Of a stretch of DNA of 46,004 nt, positions 1-7,891 are shown in pieces. Source of the DNA: Burkholderiaceae bacterium (lineage in GTDB: Bacteria; Pseudomonadota; Gammaproteobacteria; Burkholderiales; Burkholderiaceae_D); assembly GCA_022701635.1 (NCBI GenBank), contig JAKOOD010000396.1, positions 1 to 46,004 on the forward strand, written 5' to 3'. Under the pieces are notes generated by a model. It saw only the letters and a list, made by a program, of their open reading frames with translations, made no database searches and was not told where the DNA came from. Both the position numbers and the translations under genes were made by a program. The first letter of the stretch is position 1; the number at the start of each line of letters is the position of its first letter.

Positions 1-339
1 GGCGCCGCCGTCGCCTACGCGATCTGGAAGCTGCAGGACCGCGGCCGCATGTTCGTCGAGCACAACACCCCGGTGTACGAAGGCATGATCATCGGTATCC
101 ACTCGCGCGACAACGACCTGGTCGTCAACCCGATCAAGGGCAAGCAGCTGACCAACGTGCGTTCGTCGGGTACCGACGAAGCCGTGCGCCTGGTGCCGCC
201 GATCCAGATGTCGCTGGAATACGCCGTCGAGTTCATCGAGGACGACGAGCTGGTCGAGATCACGCCGAAGTCGATCCGCCTGCGCAAGCGTCACCTGAAA
301 GAGCACGAGCGCAAGAAGGCCAGCCGCGAAAACGCGTAA
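1..339 (+). CDS. typA: TypA/BipA translational GTPase, C-terminal end (5' truncated)
   Basis: This is the last 112 codons of the ribosome-associated GTPase TypA/BipA, which is involved in ribosome assembly and stress or cold adaptation. The reading frame is open from base 1, so the gene begins outside the window. The visible part matches the family C-terminal domain: [17 protein letters not shown], then a K-Q-L-T-N-x-R-S-S-G-T-D-E-A segment and the SLE(Y/E)[15 protein letters not shown] stretch. It ends in a basic tail ([12 protein letters not shown]). No GTPase motifs are present because the N-terminal domain is missing. A terminator follows directly, so the gene is transcriptionally separate from the flagellar locus. 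Confidence 0.95.
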   Translation, partial: GAAVAYAIWKLQDRGRMFVEHNTPVYEGMIIGIHSRDNDLVVNPIKGKQLTNVRSSGTDEAVRLVPPIQMSLEYAVEFIEDDELVEITPKSIRLRKRHLKEHERKKASRENA

Positions 340-356
340 TCGCGCTTTCTGGTTGC

Positions 357-389
357 AAAAAAACCCGCTGCCTGCAGCGGGTTTTTTTA
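357..389 (+). terminator. Rho-independent terminator of typA
   Basis: A 7-bp GC-rich stem (cccgctg at 364-370, cagcggg at 375-381) with a 4-nt loop is followed by seven T and preceded by seven A. It lies 18 bases after the typA stop. The flanking A tract could let it act on the opposite strand too. Confidence 0.9.
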
Positions 390-536
390 TGGGGGTAGGG
401 TTTCTAAGCGCGGCGTTGTCATAGGTGTAGCATCTTATGAGTGCGTCGTTTTTATGGGTGCGACATGTTGATGACTGTGGCGTTCTACGGCGCGGGGGCG
501 ACGGCGGTATGTAATCGGCGCGGGAAGTCCGGGCAT
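390..536. other. Intergenic stretch, no gene seen
   Basis: This stretch lies between the typA terminator and the terminator of the flg operon. The short reading frames in it have no family resemblance and no ribosome binding site. Nothing else is recognised. Confidence 0.5.
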
Positions 537-562
537 GAAAAAAGCCGCCCTCGGGCGGCTGT
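537..562 (-). terminator. Rho-independent terminator of the flgB-L operon
   Basis: Read on the minus strand this is an agccgcc/ggcggct stem with a 4-nt loop followed by six T. It sits about 20 bases downstream of the last gene of the minus-strand flg operon. Confidence 0.85.
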
Positions 563-582
563 TTCACGTGGCATAGCGACGA

Positions 583-1659
583 TCAGCGCAAGCCCAGCAG
601 GGCCAGCACGCGCTCGCGGCTGACGCCCACCAACGCCGAGCTCAGCGCCAGCAGCGAGTCGTAGTTGGTGTTCGCGGCGGCGCTGGCGAAATCCTCGGCC
701 GCCAGGTCGACTTCCGGCGGCGGCGTGGTCGCGGTGACGACCTGGGCGCTGGCGGCGGAGAGCGCGGTGCTGGCGGCGTCCTGCGAACGGCGCACGCGCT
801 CCAGCGCCTGCACGACTTCGCGCAGGCTTTGACGAAGGGCATCGGCATTGCCGGCGTTGCCACCGTTCGTGCCGCTGTTGCTGCCGATCGTCCACTGCTG
901 CGGCGCCAGCGCCGGTGCGATTTCCTCGGTGGCGACGCGGCCGCGGCCGCTGACGGCGATGCTGTCCCTGACCGCCGGCCAGTTGGTTTCCGGGGTCGAG
1001 AACACCAGGCCGCCGTTGTTCAGGCTGGCACGCACGCCGAGCGGCGCGATGGCGCGGTCGATCGCGCGCGCGGTTTCCTCGCTCGACTGGTCGGTGCCGA
1101 TGGTGACCGCCAGCTGCGGGCCGCCGACGCCGCCGACCGAGAACGCCACCGTCTGCGGCGCGTTCTGCTGCAGGGTGTCGATGTCCAGCCCGCGGATGCG
1201 GAAGCGCTGCTGGGCCGGCTGGCCGTCGAAGTTCAGGTTGGCATCGACGCCGCCGCCGGCGCTGCTCGTGCGCGCCGCCAGCGTGTTGCTCAACTGGCGC
1301 ACCGCGCCGTCGAGCTGCTGGCGCTGGACGCTGCGCTGCTGGCTGCGCTGGCCGTTGCCGGCACCGGACAGCCTGGCGCTGATCTCGCCTTTCAGGTTTT
1401 CCAGCTGGCCGGCGACCTGCTCGAGGTAGTCGACCGCCTGCTGGGCGCGCGCCACCGAGTTCTGCAGCCCACCGCCGATGGCGGCGGCGCTGCCGTTGCT
1501 GCGCAGCGGGACCGGCGTCGCCACGGGGGCGGCACTGCCGGCGTCCTTGTCGAGGTCGACGACGTCGAGGCTGCGTGCCGGTACCAGGCGCGCCGGCGTG
1601 GAGGTGCCGGCGACGAGGGCGCCGCCGGTGGAAGAACGAAGTGCCGTGTCGATTGCCAT
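583..1659 (-). CDS. Uncharacterised flagellin/hook-associated-like protein, last gene of flg operon
   Basis: This 358-residue protein is not firmly recognised. Its start codon overlaps the flgL stop (ATGA), so it is translationally coupled to flgL and is probably a flagellar structural or accessory protein. Residues about 65-130 are predicted helical and rich in Gln and Arg. Residues about 140-230 are beta-rich, with a pattern like the flagellin IN module (T-I-G-T-D then E-T-A-R-A-I-D and a short GVRASLNNGGLVFS strand pair). The last 100 residues are helical again and end with SLLALSSALVGVSRERVLALL. The helix-beta-helix layout resembles FlgL and flagellin. The position after flgL recalls lafW of Flag-2 loci, but that link is positional only. 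No signal peptide is visible, which fits export through the flagellar type III apparatus. Confidence 0.6.
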   Translation of the reverse strand: MAIDTALRSSTGGALVAGTSTPARLVPARSLDVVDLDKDAGSAAPVATPVPLRSNGSAAAIGGGLQNSVARAQQAVDYLEQVAGQLENLKGEISARLSGAGNGQRSQQRSVQRQQLDGAVRQLSNTLAARTSSAGGGVDANLNFDGQPAQQRFRIRGLDIDTLQQNAPQTVAFSVGGVGGPQLAVTIGTDQSSEETARAIDRAIAPLGVRASLNNGGLVFSTPETNWPAVRDSIAVSGRGRVATEEIAPALAPQQWTIGSNSGTNGGNAGNADALRQSLREVVQALERVRRSQDAASTALSAASAQVVTATTPPPEVDLAAEDFASAAANTNYDSLLALSSALVGVSRERVLALLGLR

Positions 1660-2570
1660 CAGAGCGCCGAGAACAGGGAAAGAGTGCCGATCTTGCTGTA
1701 GGCTTTATAGGTCGCCTGCAGCGCCGTGGAGTAACCGTTCAGTTCGATCGCGGCGGCGCCGACGTCGAGCTGGCCGATGTCGTTGATCGCCATCTGGTTC
1801 GACAGGCTGACGTTCTGGTGATTGGCGTCGATGGTCGACAGGATGTTCTGCTGGCCGCCCAGCACGGCGACCTTGCCGGACAACAGGTCCATCGCATCGT
1901 CGAAGCCGTCCAGGTTGGCCGACAGGGTCGCCTTGACCGTGGCGTCGTTGGCGTCGCGGCTCGAGTTCGACAGGGTATCGATGGTCTGGTCGAGCTGGTT
2001 GAGCAGCTTTTCCAGGCCCTTCACGTTCTGGTTCGCGGTCTGGGTGATGCCGTTGCCGACGACCACGGTCTGGGCGTTGGTGTTGCCGGCGTAGCTGTAG
2101 CGCGCACCCAGCGGCTGGGTGGCGTCGTAGGCGATCGGCGTGCTGCCGGTCACGGTGCCGGAAAACACGTGGCGGCCTTCCTGGTCGATCGTGTTGGCGG
2201 TGTACAGGATACTGTCGCGCAGCGAGGTCAGCGAGGTGACCATCGACTTCAGGTCGTCCGGCGTGTTGCTGCCGTCCGCGGCCCAGACCAGCAGGTCGCG
2301 GCCCGACTGCATGTCGTTGACCATGTTCTGCAGGTAGCCTTCGGTCTTCGACATGCGCTGCTGGACCGCGGCGATGTTGTCGCGGTACTGCTTGACGGCG
2401 GCTTCCTCGCGCTTCAGGCGCGACATGCGCACGCTGTCGACCGGATCGTCCGACGGCAGCTGGATGCGGTTGCCGTTCGCCATCTGCTGGGTAACGTAGC
2501 TGATGCGCTCCTGGTTCTTCTGGAGCGACTGGTTCATCATCGATTGGTATTGGCTGCTCGCGATTCGCAT
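1659..2570 (-). CDS. flgL: FlgL, hook-filament junction protein (HAP3)
   Basis: This 303-residue protein forms, with FlgK, the adaptor rings between hook and filament. The N-terminus (MRIASSQYQSMMNQSLQ, then ISYVTQQMANGNRIQLPSDDP) is the conserved flagellin-like D0/D1 helix with the S-D-D-P motif. The C-terminal helix (NQMAINDIGQLDVGAAAIELN) is the partner coiled coil. Its length is normal for FlgL. It follows flgK by 17 bases and its stop overlaps the next start. It is secreted by the flagellar type III system and has no cleaved signal. Confidence 0.95.
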   Translation of the reverse strand: MRIASSQYQSMMNQSLQKNQERISYVTQQMANGNRIQLPSDDPVDSVRMSRLKREEAAVKQYRDNIAAVQQRMSKTEGYLQNMVNDMQSGRDLLVWAADGSNTPDDLKSMVTSLTSLRDSILYTANTIDQEGRHVFSGTVTGSTPIAYDATQPLGARYSYAGNTNAQTVVVGNGITQTANQNVKGLEKLLNQLDQTIDTLSNSSRDANDATVKATLSANLDGFDDAMDLLSGKVAVLGGQQNILSTIDANHQNVSLSNQMAINDIGQLDVGAAAIELNGYSTALQATYKAYSKIGTLSLFSAL

Positions 2571-2587
2571 GATCTGGTTCCTTAACC

Positions 2588-3958
2588 TTAACCCATCATG
2601 GCCAGGGTGGCGTCGAACAGGGCGTTCGCCACCGACATCACCTTCATGTTGGCCTGGTACATATTCTGGTATTCGACCAGGTTCACGGCTTCTTCGTCCT
2701 GGTTGACGCCGCTCGTCGACTGCCAGTCGGCGTCGGCCTGGTCGCGCATCGACTGGGCGGTGGTCAGCGCGGTCTTGTTCTGCTGGCTTTGCACGGCCAG
2801 CTTGCCGACCAGCTGGGTGTCGGCGTCGCTGATCAGGACCGAGCCGAGGCCGGTCACCGTGATCGTCTGGTTCTTGATGTCGACCAGCTTCTGCAGGTTG
2901 CCGGTGTCGCCGGCGGTGCCGTCGCCCGAGAACGCCAGGTCGGCGGTCTGGAAACCGTCGGCCACCTGCAGCATGTTCGAGGTATTGCCCGGCGTGTAGA
3001 CGAACATCGGCTTGCCCCGGGTGCCGTCCATCGCGTAGCCCGCCGCCAGCTGGCCGTTGACCTTGTCGGCGACCTGCTTCGCGATGTCGGCCACGCCCTG
3101 CTGCAGCGGCTTCAGGGTGTCCGTCACATAGGTCGACAGGCCGCCCAGCTGGCCGCCGGCCTTGGTCGGGTCCAGCGCGAACGAGGTGCCGGCGAATTCG
3201 AGGCTGAAGGTCTGGTCGAGGCCGCCGCCCACGCTCAGCGTGCCGGCGACGCCGCCCAGCACCAGCGACTGGCCCGACTTCAGCGAGACGTTGCGGGTGC
3301 CGTCCGGCTGGTCGCTGACTTCCAGCGCCAGCTGGCCGGCCAGGCTGTCGATCGCCTGGTCGCGCGTGTCGATCAGGCCCGAGGCATTGGTGCCGCTGGC
3401 ATTCGCGTTGGCGATCTGCGTGTTCAGCGAGGCGATCGTGGCGATCGCGCTGTTGGCCGAGTCGACCACGGCGCTGCGCTGCTGGCGCACCGATTGCATC
3501 TGGGCGTTGTAGACGTTGTTCAGGCTGTTGAAGCGCTGGGCCAGCAGCGTGCCGGTGGTGACCACCTGCTGGCGCAGCGGGGTCGAGGTCGGATCGACGC
3601 CGGCCACCGCGTTCAGGGCGGCGAAGAAGCTGTCGATCCCGCTCGACAGGTTGGATTGGTCGTCGCCCATGACCTGTTCCAGCTGGGTCATGTAGGGCTG
3701 GGTCTGGGAGCGCTCGCCGACTTCCGAATTGCTGCGCCAGAGCTGCTGGGTCTTATAGTTGTCTGAAAAACGCAGCAGCGAGCTCACGCGCACGCCGTTG
3801 CCGGCCTGGTTGGCGCCGGCGGAAGGCCCCGCCGCCGTCAGCAGCGCGGACTGGCGCGTATAACCCTTGGTCTGCAGGTTGGCGATGTTCTGGCTGCTGG
3901 CGGACAGCGCCAGCTGCGATGCGAGGGCGCCGGACAGCGCGTTGTTCAGGATGCTCAT
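2588..3958 (-). CDS. flgK: FlgK, hook-associated protein 1
   Basis: FlgK is the first hook-filament junction protein. The N-terminus (MSILNNALSGALASQLALSA, then QNIANLQTKGYTRQ) carries the rod/hook N-domain with the ANxxTxGYxRQ-type motif. The C-terminus (EEAVNLVEYQNMYQANMKVMSVANALFDATLAM) is the classic terminal helix. At 456 residues it is shorter than FlgK of primary systems (about 550-650). The difference is in the central domains, since both ends are intact. Compact FlgK is typical of lateral/Flag-2 systems. It lies between flgJ (45-base gap) and flgL. Confidence 0.96.
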   Translation of the reverse strand: MSILNNALSGALASQLALSASSQNIANLQTKGYTRQSALLTAAGPSAGANQAGNGVRVSSLLRFSDNYKTQQLWRSNSEVGERSQTQPYMTQLEQVMGDDQSNLSSGIDSFFAALNAVAGVDPTSTPLRQQVVTTGTLLAQRFNSLNNVYNAQMQSVRQQRSAVVDSANSAIATIASLNTQIANANASGTNASGLIDTRDQAIDSLAGQLALEVSDQPDGTRNVSLKSGQSLVLGGVAGTLSVGGGLDQTFSLEFAGTSFALDPTKAGGQLGGLSTYVTDTLKPLQQGVADIAKQVADKVNGQLAAGYAMDGTRGKPMFVYTPGNTSNMLQVADGFQTADLAFSGDGTAGDTGNLQKLVDIKNQTITVTGLGSVLISDADTQLVGKLAVQSQQNKTALTTAQSMRDQADADWQSTSGVNQDEEAVNLVEYQNMYQANMKVMSVANALFDATLAMMG

Positions 3959-4003
3959 GGGACACGTCTCATAGGGGCGGGATCAATACAGACAGGCGAC
4001 CGT

Positions 4004-4360
4004 TCAGCCAGCTTTATTAAGTCCTTGCGGCAACAATTGCTTCAAAATGGCATCGGCGACGCCAAAGGCGCGCTGGTTGGCCAGGTTCCCGGCCAGCATG
4101 TTGTCGACCATGTCGGTCATGTCCTGGTTGACCTTGTTCTTGGCCGCGCTGTCTTCCGGGGCGATGGTGCGCTGGTTCTCGCGCATCTGGTGCAGCATGT
4201 GCGAGATGAAGAAGCTCTCGAATTCGACCGCGGCCTTGGTGGCCTTCGCCACGTAGGCCGGATCGGGCGCCTGGACGGCGTCGGCGGCCGGCGCGACCGC
4301 ATCGGCGGTCCCGGCCTGTTCCGGATGGAGCGGCTTGAGCGGGTTGAGGTTGTTCAGCAT
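4004..4360 (-). CDS. flgJ: FlgJ rod-cap protein, scaffold domain only
   Basis: This 118-residue protein has only the rod-binding domain of FlgJ: K-A-A-V-E-F-E-S-F-F-I-S-H-M-L near residue 45 and the terminal ANQRAFGVADAILKQLL. The peptidoglycan hydrolase domain that makes enteric FlgJ about 310 residues is absent. The reading frame ends at an ordinary stop with no hydrolase remnant downstream, so this is a single-domain form and not a truncation. Its start overlaps the flgI stop (ATGA). The protein probably caps the growing rod. The missing activity is likely supplied by the glucosaminidase at 11395-12132. Confidence 0.93.
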   Translation of the reverse strand: MLNNLNPLKPLHPEQAGTADAVAPAADAVQAPDPAYVAKATKAAVEFESFFISHMLHQMRENQRTIAPEDSAAKNKVNQDMTDMVDNMLAGNLANQRAFGVADAILKQLLPQGLNKAG

Positions 4361-5544
4361 CAGATCACCACCAGTTCGCCTTCGATCGCGCCGGCCTGGT
4401 CGAGCGCCTGCAGGATCGCCATGATGTCGTCGGGCGACGCCCCCAGGCTGTTGACCACGTCGATGATGGTCTGCAGGCGCGCACCGGCCGGCCAGTGGAA
4501 CATCTGGCCCGAACCGCGGTCGACCGAGATCTTCGACTGCGGGGTCACCGCGGTCTGGCCGTTCGACAGCGGGCCCGGCTGGCTGACCGCCGAGCTTTCC
4601 GAGATCACGACCTTGAGGGCGCCGTGGGTGACGGCGGCCGATTTCACGCGCAGGCCGTCCGAGATCACCACGGTGCCGGTACGCGAGTTGAACACCACCT
4701 TCGGCGTCTCGGCGCCGGCTTCCACCAGCATGTTTTCCAGCTTGGCGACGAAGGCCACGCGCTCGGTCGGGTTGCTTGGGGCGACCACTTCGACGCTGGT
4801 GCCGTCGGCGGTGGTGGCGACGTCGCCGAAGCGGCGGTTGATCGTATTCACGACGTTGGTCGCGGTGTCGAAATTCGGATGGCGCAGGCGCAGCATGACT
4901 TGCGGGCGGGTTGAGAAGTCGGTCGGGATCTCGCGCTCGATCTGGGCGCCGTTCGGGATGCGGCCGCCGGTCGGCGTGTTCACCGTCACCGAGGAACCGC
5001 TCTTGCCCGAGGCCGCCAGGCCGCCGACCACCACGTTGCCCTGCGCCAGCGCATAGACTTCGTTGTCGGCCGCGCGCAGCTGGGTCAGCAGCAGGGTACC
5101 GCCGCGCAGGCTCTTGGCGTCGCCCAGCGACGACACCGTGATGTCGATCGACTGGCCGCGGCGGTAGCCCGGCGGGAACACGGCGGACACCATCACCGCC
5201 GCCACGTTCTTGTTCTTGGCATCCTCGCCCTGCGGCAGCTTGACGCCGAACTGCTTGAGCATGTTGACCACCGACTGGCTCGCGTACTTGACCTGGGTCG
5301 AGTCGCCGCTGCCGTTCAGGCCGACGACCAGGCCGTAGCCCACCAGCGGGTTTTCGCGGACGCCTTCGACGCTGACCAGGTTACGCAGCGGCTGGGTGCG
5401 CGGCATGGCCGGCTCCACCTGGGCCGCGGTCTTCGGTATGGCCGGCGCCGCCATGGCCACGGACGCGGCGGACAGCGAGAGGCTGGCCAGTACGGCCAGG
5501 GAAACGATACGGATCAGTGAAGCAGGGCGTGCGAATGGGGTCAT
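4360..5544 (-). CDS. flgI: FlgI, flagellar P-ring protein
   Basis: This 394-residue P-ring subunit is the periplasmic bushing around the rod at the peptidoglycan layer. A Sec signal peptide spans about residues 1-33 (basic start, hydrophobic core, A-x-A end). It is followed by the family core: [28 protein letters not shown], then MLKQFGV and [14 protein letters not shown]. It ends with [25 protein letters not shown], the conserved FlgI C-terminus. Length is normal. It starts 7 bases after the flgH stop and its own stop overlaps flgJ. Confidence 0.97.
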   Translation of the reverse strand: MTPFARPASLIRIVSLAVLASLSLSAASVAMAAPAIPKTAAQVEPAMPRTQPLRNLVSVEGVRENPLVGYGLVVGLNGSGDSTQVKYASQSVVNMLKQFGVKLPQGEDAKNKNVAAVMVSAVFPPGYRRGQSIDITVSSLGDAKSLRGGTLLLTQLRAADNEVYALAQGNVVVGGLAASGKSGSSVTVNTPTGGRIPNGAQIEREIPTDFSTRPQVMLRLRHPNFDTATNVVNTINRRFGDVATTADGTSVEVVAPSNPTERVAFVAKLENMLVEAGAETPKVVFNSRTGTVVISDGLRVKSAAVTHGALKVVISESSAVSQPGPLSNGQTAVTPQSKISVDRGSGQMFHWPAGARLQTIIDVVNSLGASPDDIMAILQALDQAGAIEGELVVI

Positions 5545-5551
5545 GTCGTGC

Positions 5552-6217
5552 TCAGAACGGCATCAGGGGGCCGGTGAAGAAGCGGGTCAGCCAGCCGGGG
5601 CTGTTGGCGTCGGCCAGCGAGCCTTGGCCGGAATAGGCGATGCGGGCATTCGCCACGCGCAGCGAGGACACCTGGTTTTCCGAATCGATGTCGGCGGCGC
5701 GCAGGTAGCCCTTCACGCGCAGGAATTCCTCGCCCTGGTTCAGCTGCAGGCGCTTTTCGCCGGCCACGCGCAGCAGGCCGTTCGGCAGCACTTCCTGCAC
5801 GATCACGGTGACCGCGCCGGTCAGCGCGTTCTGCTGGGTGCTGGTGGCGTCGCCCTGGAAGCTGCGGTCGGCGCTGGCGTCGATCGCGGTGCGGCCGAAG
5901 GTCTTGCCGAGCGCGCCGAGCGGGGCCACCGAGACCGACGAGCCCTTGCTGAAGCTGGTGCCGGCCTTCTTGCTGGCCTGGGTGGTTTCCTGCAGCAGGA
6001 TGGTGACCACGTCGCCGATGCGGAAGGCGCGCGCGTCCGAGGTCAGCGACACGGTGTCGGCCGAGAACACGCCGCCGGACATGCCGGCGCGCGCCGCGCC
6101 GGCCTTGGGCAGGGCGAGGGCGTCGTCGACCGGGGCCGGGGTACGCAGCGGCACGTTCGAGGCGCAACCGGTGAGCAGCAGGATGGCCGCTGCTGCGGCG
6201 GCATGCAGGCGGACCAT
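5552..6217 (-). CDS. flgH: FlgH, flagellar L-ring lipoprotein
   Basis: This 221-residue protein forms the L-ring in the outer membrane. It has a lipoprotein signal peptide with lipobox L-T-G-C, lipidated Cys about residue 18. Family motifs include [18 protein letters not shown], SQPFxGDA-like [19 protein letters not shown] and [31 protein letters not shown], followed by [10 protein letters not shown]. It lies 2 bases after the flgG stop. Confidence 0.97.
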   Translation of the reverse strand: MVRLHAAAAAAILLLTGCASNVPLRTPAPVDDALALPKAGAARAGMSGGVFSADTVSLTSDARAFRIGDVVTILLQETTQASKKAGTSFSKGSSVSVAPLGALGKTFGRTAIDASADRSFQGDATSTQQNALTGAVTVIVQEVLPNGLLRVAGEKRLQLNQGEEFLRVKGYLRAADIDSENQVSSLRVANARIAYSGQGSLADANSPGWLTRFFTGPLMPF

Positions 6218-6219
6218 GA

Positions 6220-7005
6220 TCAGCGCGCCGCCTGCGACAGGTATTGCAGCATGTTGTCGGCAGCCGACAGCACCTTGGTGTTCATCTCGTAGGTGCGCTG
6301 GGCGGCGATCATGTCGACCATCTCTTCCACCACCTGCACGTTCGAGCCTTCCAGCGCGCCCTGCTTCAGGGTGCCGATGCCGGCGGTGCCGGGCTGGCCC
6401 TGGTTCGGGTTGCCGCTGGCGGCGGTTTCCTGGAACAGGTTCTCGCCCATCGCCTGCAGGCCGGCCGGGTTGACGAAGGTGGTCAGGGTCAGCTGGCCCA
6501 GTTCGGTCGGGGCGGTGCTGCCCGGCACCGCGGCGCTGACCATGCCGTTGGCGCCGATGGTGAGCGACAGCGCGTTGTTGGGCACGGTGATCTGCGGCAC
6601 CAGGGGCAGGCCCTGGGCGTTGACCAGCACGCCGTTGGCGTCGACCTGCAGCTGGCCGGCGCGGGTGTAGGCGGCGGTGCCGTCCGGACGGCGCACCTCG
6701 AGGAAGCCGTTGCCCGAGATGGCGACGTCGAGCGGCTGGCTGGTGGTCTGGATGCTGCCGTTGGTGAAGATCTTCTGGGTGCCGACGACGTGCACGCCGT
6801 TACCCAGCTGGACGCCGTTGGACACGGTGTTGTCCGCGACCTGGGCGCCCGGCTGGGCGTCGATCTGGTAGAACAGATCTTCGAACACGACGCGGTCGCG
6901 CTTGAAGCCGGTCGTGTTCACGTTGGCCAGGTTGTTGGCGATGGCCTGCAGCTTCGCATCCTGGGCTTGCACGCCGGTCTTGCTGATCAACATTGCTGGA
7001 TTCAT
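6220..7005 (-). CDS. flgG: FlgG, distal rod protein
   Basis: This 261-residue distal rod subunit begins with the rod-protein helix (AMLISKTGVQAQDAKLQAIA, then NNLANVNTTGFKRDR). The internal features are FlgG-specific: VQLGNGVHVVGTQKIFTNGS, PLDVAISGNGFLEVRRPDG and YTRAGQLQVDANG. It ends in the rod C-terminus (QVVEEMVDMIAAQRTYEMN). Length is standard. It is separated from flgF by 128 bases holding two palindromic repeats, which is unusual because the rest of this operon is tightly packed. Confidence 0.97.
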   Translation of the reverse strand: MNPAMLISKTGVQAQDAKLQAIANNLANVNTTGFKRDRVVFEDLFYQIDAQPGAQVADNTVSNGVQLGNGVHVVGTQKIFTNGSIQTTSQPLDVAISGNGFLEVRRPDGTAAYTRAGQLQVDANGVLVNAQGLPLVPQITVPNNALSLTIGANGMVSAAVPGSTAPTELGQLTLTTFVNPAGLQAMGENLFQETAASGNPNQGQPGTAGIGTLKQGALEGSNVQVVEEMVDMIAAQRTYEMNTKVLSAADNMLQYLSQAAR

Positions 7006-7023
7006 GGAATTCTCTCTTTATAC

Positions 7024-7066
7024 ATGGGGTCAGAGCCCGGTTTTCCCGGGTGGGCTCTGACCCCAT
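7024..7066. repeat. REP-like palindrome, copy 1
   Basis: Two 15-base arms (7024-7038 and 7052-7066) are perfect inverted repeats around a 13-base centre. The arm motif is a-t-g-g-g-g-t-c-a-g-a-g-c-c-c. The structure matches REP/BIME-type elements that are mobilised by REP-associated tyrosine transposases in many proteobacteria. No such transposase gene is in the window. Confidence 0.8.
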
Positions 7067-7080
7067 CTGATTAGTATTAC

Positions 7081-7122
7081 ATGGGGTCAGAGCCCGGTTT
7101 TAAGGGTGGGCTCTGACCTTAT
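7081..7122. repeat. REP-like palindrome, copy 2 (partly decayed arm)
   Basis: The left arm (7081-7095) is identical to that of copy 1. The right arm (7108-7122) ends in ccttat where copy 1 has ccccat, giving two mismatches. It stands in the same orientation 14 bases after copy 1, so the pair forms a tandem doublet inside the flg operon. Confidence 0.8.
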
Positions 7123-7133
7123 CTGACTATGGT

Positions 7134-7862
7134 TCAAGCGCCGATCAGCTTGTTACCGGCTTCATTCATCTTGTCGCTCGCCTGGAACAGCTTCATCTGG
7201 ATCTCGAAGCTGCGGTTCAGGCTCATGGTGGCGACCATTTCCTCGACTGCCGACACGTTGCTGCCTTCCAGCGCACGCGAACGCAGTTTCACGTTGGGGT
7301 CGGTGGCCAGGGGGGCGCCGTCGCGGGCGACGATCAGGCCGGCCTCGTTCTTGGTCAGTTCCGTGCCTTCGGCGTTCACCAGGCGCAGCTTGTCGATCAC
7401 CTGCATCTGTTTCGCGCCTTCGGTCAGCACCGAGATGGTGCCGTCGGTGCCGATCTCGACCGCGGTGTGCGGGGGCAGGGTGATCGGGCCGCCTTCGCCC
7501 ATCAGCGGGTGACCGTGCACCGACAGCGCGCCTTCGGCGCTCATCTCGATCTCGCCCGAGCGGGTATAGGCTTCGCCGTCGCCGTACTGCACGGCGAGCC
7601 AGCCCTTGCCGCCGATCGCCACGTCGAGCGGGCGGCCGGTCTCGCGCACGCTGCCGGCGCGGGTCGAGAGGGTGTCGGCCTGCATGTTCGTCATCTGCAC
7701 GTCGTCGTAGCCGTAGCCGCCGCTGGGCTTGGCGTGGCCGGCGACTTCCATGCTGGCGCGAAAGCCGGCGGTGTCCAGGTTGGCCAGGTTGTTGGCGTGG
7801 ACCTGCTGGGCGCGCATCAGGCGGTCGGCGCCGGAAGCGGCGGTGAAGATCAGTTTATCCAT
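7134..7862 (-). CDS. flgF: FlgF, proximal rod protein
   Basis: This 242-residue proximal rod protein has the N-terminal helix MDKLIFTAASGADRLMRAQQ with VHANNLANLDTAGFRAS. It then has PLDVAIGGKGWLAVQ(Y)GDGEAYTRSGE, the FlgF version of the rod core, and the C-terminal helix SAVEEMVATMSLNRSFEIQM. Length is standard. It follows flgE by 29 bases and precedes the repeat pair. Confidence 0.96.
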   Translation of the reverse strand: MDKLIFTAASGADRLMRAQQVHANNLANLDTAGFRASMEVAGHAKPSGGYGYDDVQMTNMQADTLSTRAGSVRETGRPLDVAIGGKGWLAVQYGDGEAYTRSGEIEMSAEGALSVHGHPLMGEGGPITLPPHTAVEIGTDGTISVLTEGAKQMQVIDKLRLVNAEGTELTKNEAGLIVARDGAPLATDPNVKLRSRALEGSNVSAVEEMVATMSLNRSFEIQMKLFQASDKMNEAGNKLIGA

Positions 7863-7891
7863 GTCGGCTCAGTGTTCGATCGGTGTCCGGA

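Noticed and set aside
2588-3958. FlgK as a truncated or damaged gene because of its 456 residues
   Set aside because: Both conserved ends are intact in one frame, and short FlgK is normal for lateral-type systems.
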